DNA of 60,167 nucleotides, taken from the NCBI RefSeq assembly GCF_022848905.1, contig NZ_JAFIRA010000018.1, positions 1 to 60,167 on the forward strand. The letters run 5' to 3'. Shown here in pieces: positions 35,615 to 44,531 of the stretch (position 1 is its first letter; each line of letters starts with the position of its first letter). The notes beneath the pieces are model-generated. The model did no database searches. It was not told the origin of the DNA and saw only the letters and a list, made by a program, of their open reading frames with translations. A program made the translations under genes and the position numbers. Source of the stretch: Thermostichus vulcanus str. 'Rupite' (lineage in GTDB: Bacteria > Cyanobacteriota > Cyanobacteriia > Thermostichales > Thermostichaceae).

Positions 35615-36763
35615 TTAAGGACTTGTTGCCGTTCCCGGTGAGGCTTGCTCCGCTTGCCGCTCCCGGATGATTTGCAGTTGAGCCGCCTCATGCTCCGCTA
35701 GCGTTTTGCTGAAAACATGGGTGCCATCATAACGAGCGACAAAATAGAGGAAATCCGTCTGCTCAGGTTCCAAAACGGCTGCTAGGCTAGCCAACCCAGG
35801 ACTGGCAATCGGGCCAGGCGGCAACCCGGGGTTGAGATAGGTGTTGTAGGGAGAGGGGGTGCGCACTTCTGCCAAGGTGAGACGACGATCCGGTGTTTGA
35901 CGGATATTGAGAGCATATTCCACCGTTGGATCTGCCCCCAACGGGATCCCTTGTCTAAGCCGGTTCAAAAAGACCCCTGCAATCAAGGCTCGCTCTTCCG
36001 GCACCACGGCCTCCCGCTCCACAATGCTGGCTAAGGTCACCCACTCGTGCAAGGACAAGGGGGTGGAGTGTTGTTGAAACAAAGGCAAAGCCACTGAAAC
36101 AAATCGCTGCAACATGGCATTCACCACTGTCTGAGCTTTTTCATGCTCTGGCAGGGGTCCCTCCACTTGCTCCACTGGAAACAGGTAGGTATCTGGGAAC
36201 AAATACCCCTCTAGAGAATTTAAGTCTTGGGGCAGCCAATCCAGGGGTGGAATCACCTGAGCCATGGCAATGAAGGTATCAGCTGCAAACCAGTTCCGCT
36301 GAGCCAAAGCTGCTGCCATCTGATCGATCCGCCAGCCTTCTGGAATCGTCAGACGAGTCTGTAAAACGTTCCCTTGGCGCAACTGCTGAGCTACCGCCAT
36401 CATGTCTTGGTTGGGATCCAGCAAGTAGGTACCTGCCTGAAAGACCCAATCCCGTGCCAGGGTTCGGCTCCAGAGTGCCCAAGCTAGATCGGAGCGAATC
36501 ACACCCGCCTGGTAGAGCTTTTGGCCGATGGAGCGGCTACTGCTCCCCGGCTCAATTACCACCTGAATTGGTTCTGACCCACCCACGGGTTGTAGCCAAC
36601 GTTGCCACTGCCAATAGGCCAAACCAGCAGCCAGCGCCAGCAGCAGCACAATACTTTGAAGACAACGCCTAGCCCAGCGACGAGTGCTGAAGTGGGGAGA
36701 CACAGCCGAGGGTTTGGGCCTGTGAGTATCCTGTTGAGACGGAAGCTGCAGATCTTCTGCCAT
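35615..36763 (-). CDS. mltG: endolytic murein transglycosylase MltG
   Basis: 382 aa. A cytosolic Pro/Ser-rich start (1-28) is followed by one membrane segment (about 34-51). The periplasmic part comprises a LysM-like region (IQVVIEPGSSSRSIGQKLYQ) and the YceG catalytic domain. The catalytic Glu249 is in LASIVEREA, with NTYLNPGLPPGPI near the end. The enzyme cuts nascent glycan strands at the inner membrane and so sets their length. It lies 11 bases upstream of yqeG on the same strand. Confidence 0.95.
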   Translation of the reverse strand: MAEDLQLPSQQDTHRPKPSAVSPHFSTRRWARRCLQSIVLLLALAAGLAYWQWQRWLQPVGGSEPIQVVIEPGSSSRSIGQKLYQAGVIRSDLAWALWSRTLARDWVFQAGTYLLDPNQDMMAVAQQLRQGNVLQTRLTIPEGWRIDQMAAALAQRNWFAADTFIAMAQVIPPLDWLPQDLNSLEGYLFPDTYLFPVEQVEGPLPEHEKAQTVVNAMLQRFVSVALPLFQQHSTPLSLHEWVTLASIVEREAVVPEERALIAGVFLNRLRQGIPLGADPTVEYALNIRQTPDRRLTLAEVRTPSPYNTYLNPGLPPGPIASPGLASLAAVLEPEQTDFLYFVARYDGTHVFSKTLAEHEAAQLQIIRERQAEQASPGTATSP

Positions 36764-36889
36764 CAGTTACTCCTCCATCAATCATTTGAGCACACCCCTC
36801 TGTCAGGCTACTCTGCAATCCAGCAGAATGCTCGTCGGAGTACGGCGAACCCGGCCCAATTTTAGCCTCAGCCTCAGTCCGATTTGGGA

Positions 36890-37654
36890 TCAGCTCTCCT
36901 GAGCCACCGTGACGGGGATCCCCTTGTTCTCTCCAGAAGGCTGCCCGATCACTGTCCCGATCGGTTCTCCCTTTACCACGCGATAGATATTGCCAGGAGT
37001 GGTTAGGTCAAAGACAACAATAGGCAGTTGATTCTCTTTGCACAGGGCAATGGCAGTACTGTCCATCACCCGCAGATCATGGGTCAGCACATCCTGATAA
37101 CTAAGAGTCTCGTAGCGACGAGCCTGCGGATGGGTTTTGGGATCGGCATCGTAAACCCCATCCACCTTCGTAGCCTTAAAGATCACCTCTGCATCAATTT
37201 CAGCCGCCCGCAAAGCCGCAGTGGTATCGGTGGTGAAAAAGGGATTGCCAGAACCTGCCCCAAAAATCACCACCCGCCCCTTTTCCAAATGACGGATGGC
37301 GCGACGACGAATATAAGGTTCTGCCACCTCCTGCATGGCAATAGCGGTCTGAACGCGGGTGGGGATCCCGGCTCGCTCGATGGCATCCTGTAAGGTGAGG
37401 GCATTGATCACCGTGGCCAACATGCCTACATAGTCGGCAGAAGCCTGATCCATACCTTGCGCAGCAGCCTCTTTACGTCCCCGCCAGATGTTACCGCCCC
37501 CCACGACGATCGCCACCTGTACACTGGCTCGCACCACTGAGGCCACTTCACTGGCAATCGATTGCAAAATCTCGGGGTCAATTCCATAGGAACGTTCCCC
37601 CATCAGGGCTTCACCGCTCAGCTTCAGTAAAATCCGTCGATATTTCATGTTCAC
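36890..37654 (-). CDS. pyrH: UMP kinase
   Basis: 254 aa, amino acid kinase family, hexameric in bacteria. It phosphorylates UMP to UDP for pyrimidine nucleotide and sugar-nucleotide synthesis. Motifs: [14 protein letters not shown] at the N-terminus, [34 protein letters not shown] and [12 protein letters not shown]-terminal extension beyond VIG is about 14 residues long. The ribosome recycling factor gene, which often follows pyrH, is not here. Confidence 0.97.
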   Translation of the reverse strand: MNMKYRRILLKLSGEALMGERSYGIDPEILQSIASEVASVVRASVQVAIVVGGGNIWRGRKEAAAQGMDQASADYVGMLATVINALTLQDAIERAGIPTRVQTAIAMQEVAEPYIRRRAIRHLEKGRVVIFGAGSGNPFFTTDTTAALRAAEIDAEVIFKATKVDGVYDADPKTHPQARRYETLSYQDVLTHDLRVMDSTAIALCKENQLPIVVFDLTTPGNIYRVVKGEPIGTVIGQPSGENKGIPVTVAQES

Positions 37655-37740
37655 CCGCTCCAGCCAACCCCTGCATACAATAGCAGGTTTGTTGAGCTAG
37701 CCCTGTTCAGAGTAGGGTCTGACCCAAGAATCCCAGCAGA

Positions 37741-37887
37741 CTAAGGTTCTTCGGTGGCGCTGGCATCATTGTCTCGGGGGGCAGAACGGAAGCGGCGGCC
37801 ATTGCGAGCGCGACTCTTTTGAAATTGTCTAGCATATTCGCGGTTCCGCTCGGCTTTTTCTCGCTTCAGGTTGCGTTTTTTGGCCAT
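37741..37887 (-). CDS. 48-aa very basic small protein
   Basis: A short frame from ATG 37887 encodes MAKKRNLKREKAERNREYAR and continues QFQKSRARNGRRFRS, ending in an acidic tail (DNDASATEEP). About a third of the residues are Lys or Arg. AGGA lies about ten bases upstream of the start at a good distance. The first half should be one long charged helix. The composition suggests an RNA- or ribosome-associated protein, and I have the impression that similar small proteins occur in other cyanobacteria, but I cannot name a family. Confidence 0.7.
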   Translation of the reverse strand: MAKKRNLKREKAERNREYARQFQKSRARNGRRFRSAPRDNDASATEEP

Positions 37888-38003
37888 GCTGGTTTTCCTG
37901 ACCGGCTATCCGGTATGAAGGTAAAGGTGTGGGGCGCTAGGTACGAAAATCAAGCGTTTCCAATCCTAGCACGCTTTGGCTGCCCAGTTCTGAATCCCTG
38001 CAC

Positions 38004-38336
38004 TCAACCAGCTATCGGCAGGGATCCCCACAGCAGCGTTAGCCCAATCAGCACAAAACCCAGGCCAGCCATCGTTTTAATCCAGCGAGGCGGGAACAAC
38101 CGTGCAACCCAAGCCCCGGCCCATACCCCGATCAGGCTGGTGCTGATCAAGGCGGCGGCAGCTCCGCAAAAGATCACCCCAGGGTTTTGAGTGCGCGCAC
38201 TGAGTAAAAGGGTGGCCAGTTGGGTCTTATCCCCCATTTCTGCCAATAGAATCGAGCCAAAACTCACCAGAGCAACCCGCCAGGCTGTTTGGCTGAAGAA
38301 AGATGAAATCTGGCGATCGTCCTTATCGCTCAACAC
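38004..38336 (-). CDS. half-size GDT1/TMEM165-family transporter, second of pair
   Basis: 110 aa with three membrane helices. It carries one copy of the family motif, LLAEMGDKTQLATLLL. Full-length UPF0016/GDT1 proteins have two such halves and export or exchange Mn or Ca; the cyanobacterial Mnx protein is a manganese exporter of this family. Here each half is a separate gene, and the functional unit is probably a heterodimer. The partner gene ends 55 bases upstream. Start at 38336 gives a short charged lead (MLSDKDDRQISSF). Confidence 0.9.
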   Translation of the reverse strand: MLSDKDDRQISSFFSQTAWRVALVSFGSILLAEMGDKTQLATLLLSARTQNPGVIFCGAAAALISTSLIGVWAGAWVARLFPPRWIKTMAGLGFVLIGLTLLWGSLPIAG

Positions 38337-38391
38337 CTTCTTTATCTTCCCCCGCTTTGTCTGGTTCGTTTACGTGGGTTCCCCAAAACCA

Positions 38392-38931
38392 CTAGCTCTC
38401 GGGGAGGGTATCTCCCTGCCACTCCTGCCAGAGCACATAACTCCCAATCACCAGGAAGCCTGCACCGGCTAACCATTGTAGCCAGTCTGATGGAATGACC
38501 TGCCCCAAACCACCCCCCAACAGAACACTGAGCAAACTGGCCGTCACCAAAGCACTGGCGGAGCCGAAAAAGATTGCCCAGGGGGATCTGGATTGCGCAC
38601 TCATCAACAACGTTGCCAGTTGGGTCTTATCCCCCATTTCTGCCACGAACACCGTCAAAAAGGTCATGAACCAAAGTTGCGGTCTGGCTCCCTCTACAGA
38701 GCTATCGGCAGCTGCAACCTCAGTCGGTATGGATGCGCTCTCAAAAGCAATCTCAGGGGAAGGCACTGTACCCAAACCTACTGCCGCTAGCGCAGATGCG
38801 GATCCCGGATGCCAATCCCATTCCAGATACTGCTGCCCAAAGGCCAAAAAACCTAGGCAAATGACCAAAGAGACCAAAGTTAGTCCCAGTCCCAAAACCA
38901 GCTGACCTTCCCAAGAACGCGGCGACGTCAT
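38392..38931 (-). CDS. half-size GDT1/TMEM165-family transporter, first of pair
   Basis: 179 aa. An extra N-terminal membrane segment (about 10-32) and a Ser/Ala-rich linker of 60 residues precede the GDT1 half with FVAEMGDKTQLATLLMSA. The two motif copies in the neighbouring genes are nearly identical, as expected for the two pseudosymmetric halves. Split pairs of this kind are known in cyanobacteria as hemi-manganese exchangers; manganese homeostasis matters for the photosystem II cluster. Substrate is inferred from family. Confidence 0.9.
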   Translation of the reverse strand: MTSPRSWEGQLVLGLGLTLVSLVICLGFLAFGQQYLEWDWHPGSASALAAVGLGTVPSPEIAFESASIPTEVAAADSSVEGARPQLWFMTFLTVFVAEMGDKTQLATLLMSAQSRSPWAIFFGSASALVTASLLSVLLGGGLGQVIPSDWLQWLAGAGFLVIGSYVLWQEWQGDTLPES

Positions 38932-39033
38932 GTTGTTTGCCGTTTGTAACCACTGACATGCAGCTTAGCCTGTCTGTTGCTCCCCCTTCATATCCTCCAA
39001 GCCACGAGGAGGGCGCTAAAGTAGAGATGCTTA

Positions 39034-39106
39034 GGGGCGTTGGCCGAGCGGTTTAGGCAGCAAACTCATAATTTGCCTTACACAGGTTCGATCCCTGTAC
39101 GCCCCA
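39034..39106 (+). tRNA. tRNA with anticodon CAU (Met or lysidine-Ile)
   Basis: A complete cloverleaf of 73 nt. The acceptor GGGGCGT pairs with ACGCCCC, with discriminator A. The D arm is closed by GCC/GGC. The anticodon stem GCAAA/TTTGC encloses CTCATAA. The T arm is ACAGG/CCTGT with TTCGATC. No CCA is encoded. CAU tRNAs are initiator Met, elongator Met or Ile read after lysidine modification. The D-arm and anticodon region resemble chloroplast trnI-CAU, which favours Ile, but sequence alone does not settle this. The acceptor starts with a G-T pair-free perfect stem, unlike initiators. Confidence 0.95.
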
Positions 39107-39330
39107 TCCTGAAAATCGCTCTCCATCAGCCTCTCCGCCTGGATTTGCTCAGATGGACGCCTGAGCCATCTGCTCCCTCTAAACGGGATCCAGGCAAGGG
39201 TGAGGGTGAAACAGGCTCACTGTAAAGAATTTTGAGCTTTTCCTTTCGATTCGAAAGCATCTCCTGAGGCCAGGGTAAAGTGAGGGGGTTCGCCTTTGCG
39301 GAACGGAATTCCATCGTTAGGGAGTTGGCT

Positions 39331-39423
39331 ATGACGGACTCACAAGTCTTCACCATTCTGGCTGTTGCTTTGGTTCCTGCAGTGATGGCCCTGCTTTTGG
39401 GAGCCGGTTTGGCCCGCAGTTAA
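39331..39423 (+). CDS. psaM: photosystem I subunit XII (PsaM)
   Basis: 30 aa, MTDSQVFTILAVALVPAVMA followed by LLLGAGLARS: one membrane helix. PsaM is a 30-31 residue subunit near the trimer axis of photosystem I, with the pattern T-D-x-Q-V-F...A-L-x-P-A-V-x-A. GGGAG lies nine bases before the ATG. A strong intrinsic terminator follows at 39548, so it is a single-gene transcript behind the tRNA. The assignment rests on this pattern in a very short protein. Confidence 0.8.
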   Translation: MTDSQVFTILAVALVPAVMALLLGAGLARS

Positions 39424-39547
39424 GCAGGTCCTCGGGATTGATGGGTTGAGTGAAGCGGCTTCGATGTCCTCTTTCGATGCCTCAAGATTCTTGTCCCCAT
39501 CGCCCTCCAAGGCGGATTTCGTCTCGGGATTATTCCAAGTTCCTCTG

Positions 39548-39571
39548 GCCCACCCCGATGTGGGCTTTTTT
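39548..39571 (+). terminator. intrinsic terminator after psaM
   Basis: GCCCAC and GTGGGC form a perfect 6-bp stem with loop CCCGAT, followed by six T. Confidence 0.85.
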
Positions 39572-39674
39572 GTTGGAGGAAAGAAGGGTTCCCCAAAATT
39601 GTTTTGTGTCAGAGCCTGACACTTTTGGAAAAATCGGCTTCAATAGGCCCTAGCTGCGCTTTCTGGCAGCAGAG

Positions 39675-40322
39675 GTGACTTCTCATCCCCTTACCTCCTT
39701 CCCTTCACCTGTGACACCCAAGTCTTCTTCCCGGACTCCTGCTCGTCGCGTACCTGTACGTGTAGACTCGGTTGTCGGGCCTCACCTGGGTCTGAATGTT
39801 GCTTCTGTGCCCGTTAGATCTTCCTCTCAGGGTCGAGAGGCTCTTGTCCATGCCCGAAGAAGGGAACATCTGCGACCAGCGGGATCCCCTGCCTCCTATC
39901 AGGCTTCCACGGTTCGGGCGGTTCCTGTTCGCACCCGGCGCTCTCGTTCTTCTCAATCCCCCCAGGAACCGCAGGCATGGGAAGTCGCTTGCCGGATTGG
40001 GGTAAATGTACTCTTCGCTACTGCGGCCATCAGTGGCTTGTATCGACTCTTACCTGTGCAGCTGGCTCAATACCATCGTCTCCAGGTTCTAGAGCAGCAA
40101 ATTGAAGTCTTGGGAACGCGGGTTTCTCGGCTGCAGGATGGTGTGGATCGGGGGATGGATCCCTTGCAGCAGGAGGCTTTGATCAAGGAACGCCTTAATA
40201 AAGTGCCCGCCAACCAGATTCAGGTGCGCCTAGTGGATCCCAACTCCTTAGTGGCTAGTGAGGATGAAGAAGCCAGCCAAACCTGGATTGGCCAATCCAC
40301 AGAACCCTTGTCTAACCCTTAG
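39675..40322 (+). CDS. single-pass membrane protein with FtsB/DivIC-like topology
   Basis: 215 aa from a GTG at 39675; no ATG is near. The first 105 residues are basic, Ser/Pro/Arg-rich and probably disordered in the cytosol. One membrane segment (about 112-130, VNVLFATAAISGLYRLL) is followed by a short coiled coil (QLAQYHRLQVLEQQIEVLGT) and a conserved-looking tail. This in-out topology with a membrane-proximal coiled coil recalls the septum proteins FtsL, FtsB and DivIC, but I see no sequence motif that proves it. It lies between psaM and the convergent hemB. Confidence 0.65.
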   Translation: MTSHPLTSFPSPVTPKSSSRTPARRVPVRVDSVVGPHLGLNVASVPVRSSSQGREALVHARRREHLRPAGSPASYQASTVRAVPVRTRRSRSSQSPQEPQAWEVACRIGVNVLFATAAISGLYRLLPVQLAQYHRLQVLEQQIEVLGTRVSRLQDGVDRGMDPLQQEALIKERLNKVPANQIQVRLVDPNSLVASEDEEASQTWIGQSTEPLSNP

Positions 40323-40337
40323 GAATTTCTCCGCAGT

Positions 40338-41348
<1,011 letters not shown>

Positions 41349-41408
41349 CTATTCTGCCATGGGGTTTGTCGGTCTCTTCCCCAGCTCGCAACAGGATGCA
41401 ACATCGGG

Positions 41409-42314
41409 TTAAGCCAGAAAGTGCTGAGTTAGCCACTGCCCCAGCGTCTGCTTCACTGCCTCTGCTTGGCAATCGTGCAGAAGGTCATGGCGGGAATTGG
41501 GAAAATTTTGCACTTGCACATGGGGTACATGGTGAGCAAACTCCAAGGCCCCGGCGGGGTTCACCACACTATCTCCGGAAGTGTAGAGCAGCAATATTGG
41601 CATTGTCAGTTGATGGGCTTGGGCAATACACCGTTGCCCGCTGCGGATTAGTTCAGCAGTAAATCGGGCCCGCGTTACCCCACAAACATAGGGATCCGCT
41701 GCAAAGGCTGCCTGTTGTTCGGGCAGAGAGGTCACCCGCGCCGGTTCGTAGAGGCCTGTCAGCGCCAGTTGGGGAGCCATCCAATCCAGCAGTTGCAAGA
41801 GGTGCTGAGTGAAGGGGGTGAAGTAATGGTCGATGCGAAAGGCGGGAGAGAGAAGTATCAATCCTTGCACCTGTTCGGGATGGGCAAGGGCATATTCGGT
41901 TACCCAATTGGCCCCGGAACTGTAGCCACACCAAATTTGCGGGATCCCATCTTGGGGCCACACCTGCCGGGAAATCCATTCCAAATCCGCCTGATACTGG
42001 CTGAAGCGGTCGATCCAACAGCGGATCCCCCCGGAACGACCAAACCCACGCATATCGGGAGCCAAGACCTCCCACCCTTGAGCGGCCCAATCGGTGGCCC
42101 ATTCCACAAATCCACCCCCATGATCCCCTTTGCCGTGCAGGAGCAACAGTCGCCCACGGGCTGCTGGCTGAGGCCAGTGGTGCAGAAAAACCGGGATCCC
42201 GTCCGATAAAAGCAACTGACACGGTTGATCCGTCACTTTCGCAAAGGCTTGGGTTGGATCTTGAGTCGGCGCCAAGGGCAACACTCGGCTCACTTCCGGC
42301 ACGTCAAAAGGCAT
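41409..42314 (-). CDS. alpha/beta hydrolase, monoacylglycerol lipase-like
   Basis: 301 aa from the ATG at 42314 (MPFDVPEVSRVLPL). The frame is open to 42347 but the added residues are hydrophobic and unlike the family. Motifs: oxyanion-hole LLLHGKGDHGGGF, nucleophile elbow WCGYSSGANW, acid in LYTSGDSVVNP and His in NSRHDLLHD. This is the Hydrolase_4/lysophospholipase group, probably cytosolic. The substrate is unknown. No strong ribosome binding site is seen at either start. Confidence 0.85.
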   Translation of the reverse strand: MPFDVPEVSRVLPLAPTQDPTQAFAKVTDQPCQLLLSDGIPVFLHHWPQPAARGRLLLLHGKGDHGGGFVEWATDWAAQGWEVLAPDMRGFGRSGGIRCWIDRFSQYQADLEWISRQVWPQDGIPQIWCGYSSGANWVTEYALAHPEQVQGLILLSPAFRIDHYFTPFTQHLLQLLDWMAPQLALTGLYEPARVTSLPEQQAAFAADPYVCGVTRARFTAELIRSGQRCIAQAHQLTMPILLLYTSGDSVVNPAGALEFAHHVPHVQVQNFPNSRHDLLHDCQAEAVKQTLGQWLTQHFLA

Positions 42315-42717
42315 GATCAAATCCAAGACAAAAATCAAGACAACCAATCAAGACAACAAGGCGTCAGCACAACGCCACGCTCCCCATGCTCACACATGCG
42401 TTCCCACGGCGCAGCTTAGGTGACGTAATCTTCCTCTACCAGACTAAACATTTCTTAACAGCTTTCCCGAGGGTTTCTTCTCTTGACTGGGATTCCGCTT
42501 TGGGCTTGCTGCGCAGGGCTTGCGGGCTTTGTCCCTGATAGTCTGTGGGGTAAAGGGTTCTGAACTAGGGGATCCGGCGGCCCTGCGGGGTATGATGTTG
42601 TGAAGAAGTTTTGCGGAACCTCAGGTTTGACGGGATCCCGTTCCTGTGCTGTTCCGCCTCTGCTTTACCATTGCTTTATCACTTCATTCATTCAGTCAGA
42701 AACGGGTTACTGAGACT
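42315..42717 (+). other. upstream region of psbI
   Basis: 403 bases without a supported gene. TATGAT at about 42590 is a plausible -10 box for psbI, about 125 bases before its start, but I find no good -35. A minus-strand promoter for the hydrolase should lie near 42340-42420. No small RNA was recognised. Confidence 0.4.
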
Positions 42718-42834
42718 ATGCTGTTACTCAAAATCTCTGTTTACGCTGTCGTGATCTTTTTTGTTGGGCTTTTTGTGTTCGGTTTCTTGAGCAACGATCC
42801 GGCTCGTAACCCCAACCGTCGGGATATGGAGTGA
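42718..42834 (+). CDS. psbI: photosystem II reaction center protein PsbI
   Basis: 38 aa with one membrane helix: [20 protein letters not shown], then [18 protein letters not shown]. The helix followed by GFLS-DP-RNP-R-D is diagnostic for PsbI, a small subunit beside D1 and CP43 needed for stable photosystem II. The length agrees exactly. It stands alone here, in contrast to the larger psb operons. Confidence 0.95.
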   Translation: MLLLKISVYAVVIFFVGLFVFGFLSNDPARNPNRRDME

Positions 42835-42886
42835 GGGATCCCGTTGGCTACCCAACTCTGTTGTTGCCCCGCAACGCTTCTGCGAC

Positions 42887-43006
42887 CGCGTCAGCGGGAC
42901 GGAGTCCTTTTTTGCATTTGTTGCATACAGTTTATATACAGTCGCATTAACCATTTATTGATTTCATAGTTTTCCGGGGTGCCGTTCGCGTCAGTGGGAC
43001 GGAGTC
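42887..43006. repeat. 20-base direct repeat pair between psbI and rsmB
   Basis: CGCGTCAGCGGGACGGAGTC at 42887-42906 recurs at 42987-43006 with one mismatch. The 100-base spacing contains an AT-rich stretch unlike the surroundings. It looks like a short dispersed repeat or the traces of a small insertion. Confidence 0.6.
42897..42913 (+). terminator. possible short terminator after psbI
   Basis: GGAC-GGA-GTCC forms a small hairpin directly followed by six T. The stem of four pairs is short, but the position 60 bases after psbI is right. Confidence 0.4.
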
Positions 43007-43033
43007 TCTGTCCTGTGCACCCTTTTTCAAGCT

Positions 43034-44380
43034 TTAATCCTGGCGGCGTAGCCGTTGGCAAAAGAACCCATCCCGATCCTGTCGATGGGGCCAAATCTGT
43101 ACGGGATCCCCTTCTGCAGCCCAGTTGGGTTGGGTTTGCAGAAACGTCTCGATCACCCGCTCATTTTCGGCTGGGTGGAGTGTACAGGTGGCGTAGAGCA
43201 ACAGTCCTCCCGGTTTGACCCAGCGAGCGGCCACTGCCAACAATTGCGTTTGCAGCTGAGCCAGGGTTTCGATTTCGTCTGGAGTTTGTCGCCAGCGGGC
43301 ATCCGCATGTCGGTGTAGGGTGCCCAATCCTGAGCAAGGGGCATCCACCAAAACGCGGTCGGCGCTCTCCCAGTCCGGTAGGGGGGGAGGTGGGTGGGCA
43401 ACAGCGGCTAGCTCCACCACATCAATAACCTGAGAGCGAATGGCGGTCAGGCCCAAACGAGCCACATTTTCCTGAAGGCGCTGGAGGCGGTGAACATGGC
43501 GATCCAGGCCCCAAACCTCCCCTTGATCCTGCATTCGCTCGGCAATATGCGTGGTTTTGCCGCCAGGAGCAGCACAGCAATCGATCACCCGTTCTCCCGG
43601 CTGGGGATCCAACCAATGCACCACCTGCTGGGCACTGGCATCCTGCACGGTCCACCAGCCTTCTGCAAAACCCGGCAGCTTGGAGAGTTCTCCCGCATGT
43701 CCACTCAGGCGTAGAGCTTCCGGTAAATCCGGGAGCGGCTGATTCGGGATCCCAGCCTCGGACAAGGCCCTGCTAACCTCACTCACATTCGCCCGTAGAC
43801 GGTTGACCCGCAAGTCCAGGTGCGGCGGTTGATTAAACCATGCACACAATTGCTCCGTTTCCAGCGGTCCCAAACGCTCCCACCACAGGCTCACCAACCA
43901 ATCGGGAAAGCTGTGCAAAATCCCCAGGGCCTGGATCGGGTCTGTGGGCTGGGTATCTCGTAAAGGCTGGAGGGGATCCTTTGCTGGTCCTGTAAGCACC
44001 TGCCGTTGATAGGTTCGCAAAATGCCGTTCACCACCCCCGTCAGGGATCCCAGTCCCATCTGGCGGGCCAATTCCACACTGCTGTGAATAGCGGCACTGG
44101 GGGGGATCTGATCCAAAAAAGCCAGTTGGTACAGGCCGATGTGCACAATCAGCCGCAAATCAGGGGGTTGTTTGTGGGCAGGACGCTGGGAAAATCGCTC
44201 CAGCAACGCATCCAAGGTGCGGCGGCGACGGGTAATACCGTATACCAGTTCTGTAGCCAGATGTCGCTCCGCTGGGATGAGATCTGAACCTTGTAACAGA
44301 TGCCCCAGCACCCGATCCGCATAGGCATTTTGCCGCTCAATCTTCTGCAAAGCCAGCAGGGCCAACTGACGGGCATTCAT
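43034..44380 (-). CDS. rsmB: 16S rRNA m5C967 methyltransferase RsmB
   Basis: 448 aa from the ATG at 44380 (MNARQLALLALQKIERQNAY); a GTG three codons earlier is an alternative. The N-terminal NusB-like RNA-binding domain (about 1-140) is followed by the Rossmann methyltransferase domain. AdoMet motif: VIDCCAAPGGKTTHIAERMQ. Catalytic motifs: DAPCSGLGTLHRHADARW and LLYATCTLHPAENERVIE, containing the two cysteines of the RNA m5C enzymes. It acts on the 30S subunit RNA. Divergent from hisA. Confidence 0.95.
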   Translation of the reverse strand: MNARQLALLALQKIERQNAYADRVLGHLLQGSDLIPAERHLATELVYGITRRRRTLDALLERFSQRPAHKQPPDLRLIVHIGLYQLAFLDQIPPSAAIHSSVELARQMGLGSLTGVVNGILRTYQRQVLTGPAKDPLQPLRDTQPTDPIQALGILHSFPDWLVSLWWERLGPLETEQLCAWFNQPPHLDLRVNRLRANVSEVSRALSEAGIPNQPLPDLPEALRLSGHAGELSKLPGFAEGWWTVQDASAQQVVHWLDPQPGERVIDCCAAPGGKTTHIAERMQDQGEVWGLDRHVHRLQRLQENVARLGLTAIRSQVIDVVELAAVAHPPPPLPDWESADRVLVDAPCSGLGTLHRHADARWRQTPDEIETLAQLQTQLLAVAARWVKPGGLLLYATCTLHPAENERVIETFLQTQPNWAAEGDPVQIWPHRQDRDGFFCQRLRRQD

Positions 44381-44531
44381 GGGCAACACAGCTTTTCCCG
44401 ACTATATTCCACCTTCAAGTGAGGTTTGCAACTAGGGGGATCCTTAGTCGCCCGAAAGACCATATTCTATCCCCCTTTGAAAAGGGATCCCTCAAGCGAT
44501 ACTGGAAAAGCCAACCTAGAGGGATCCTGTT

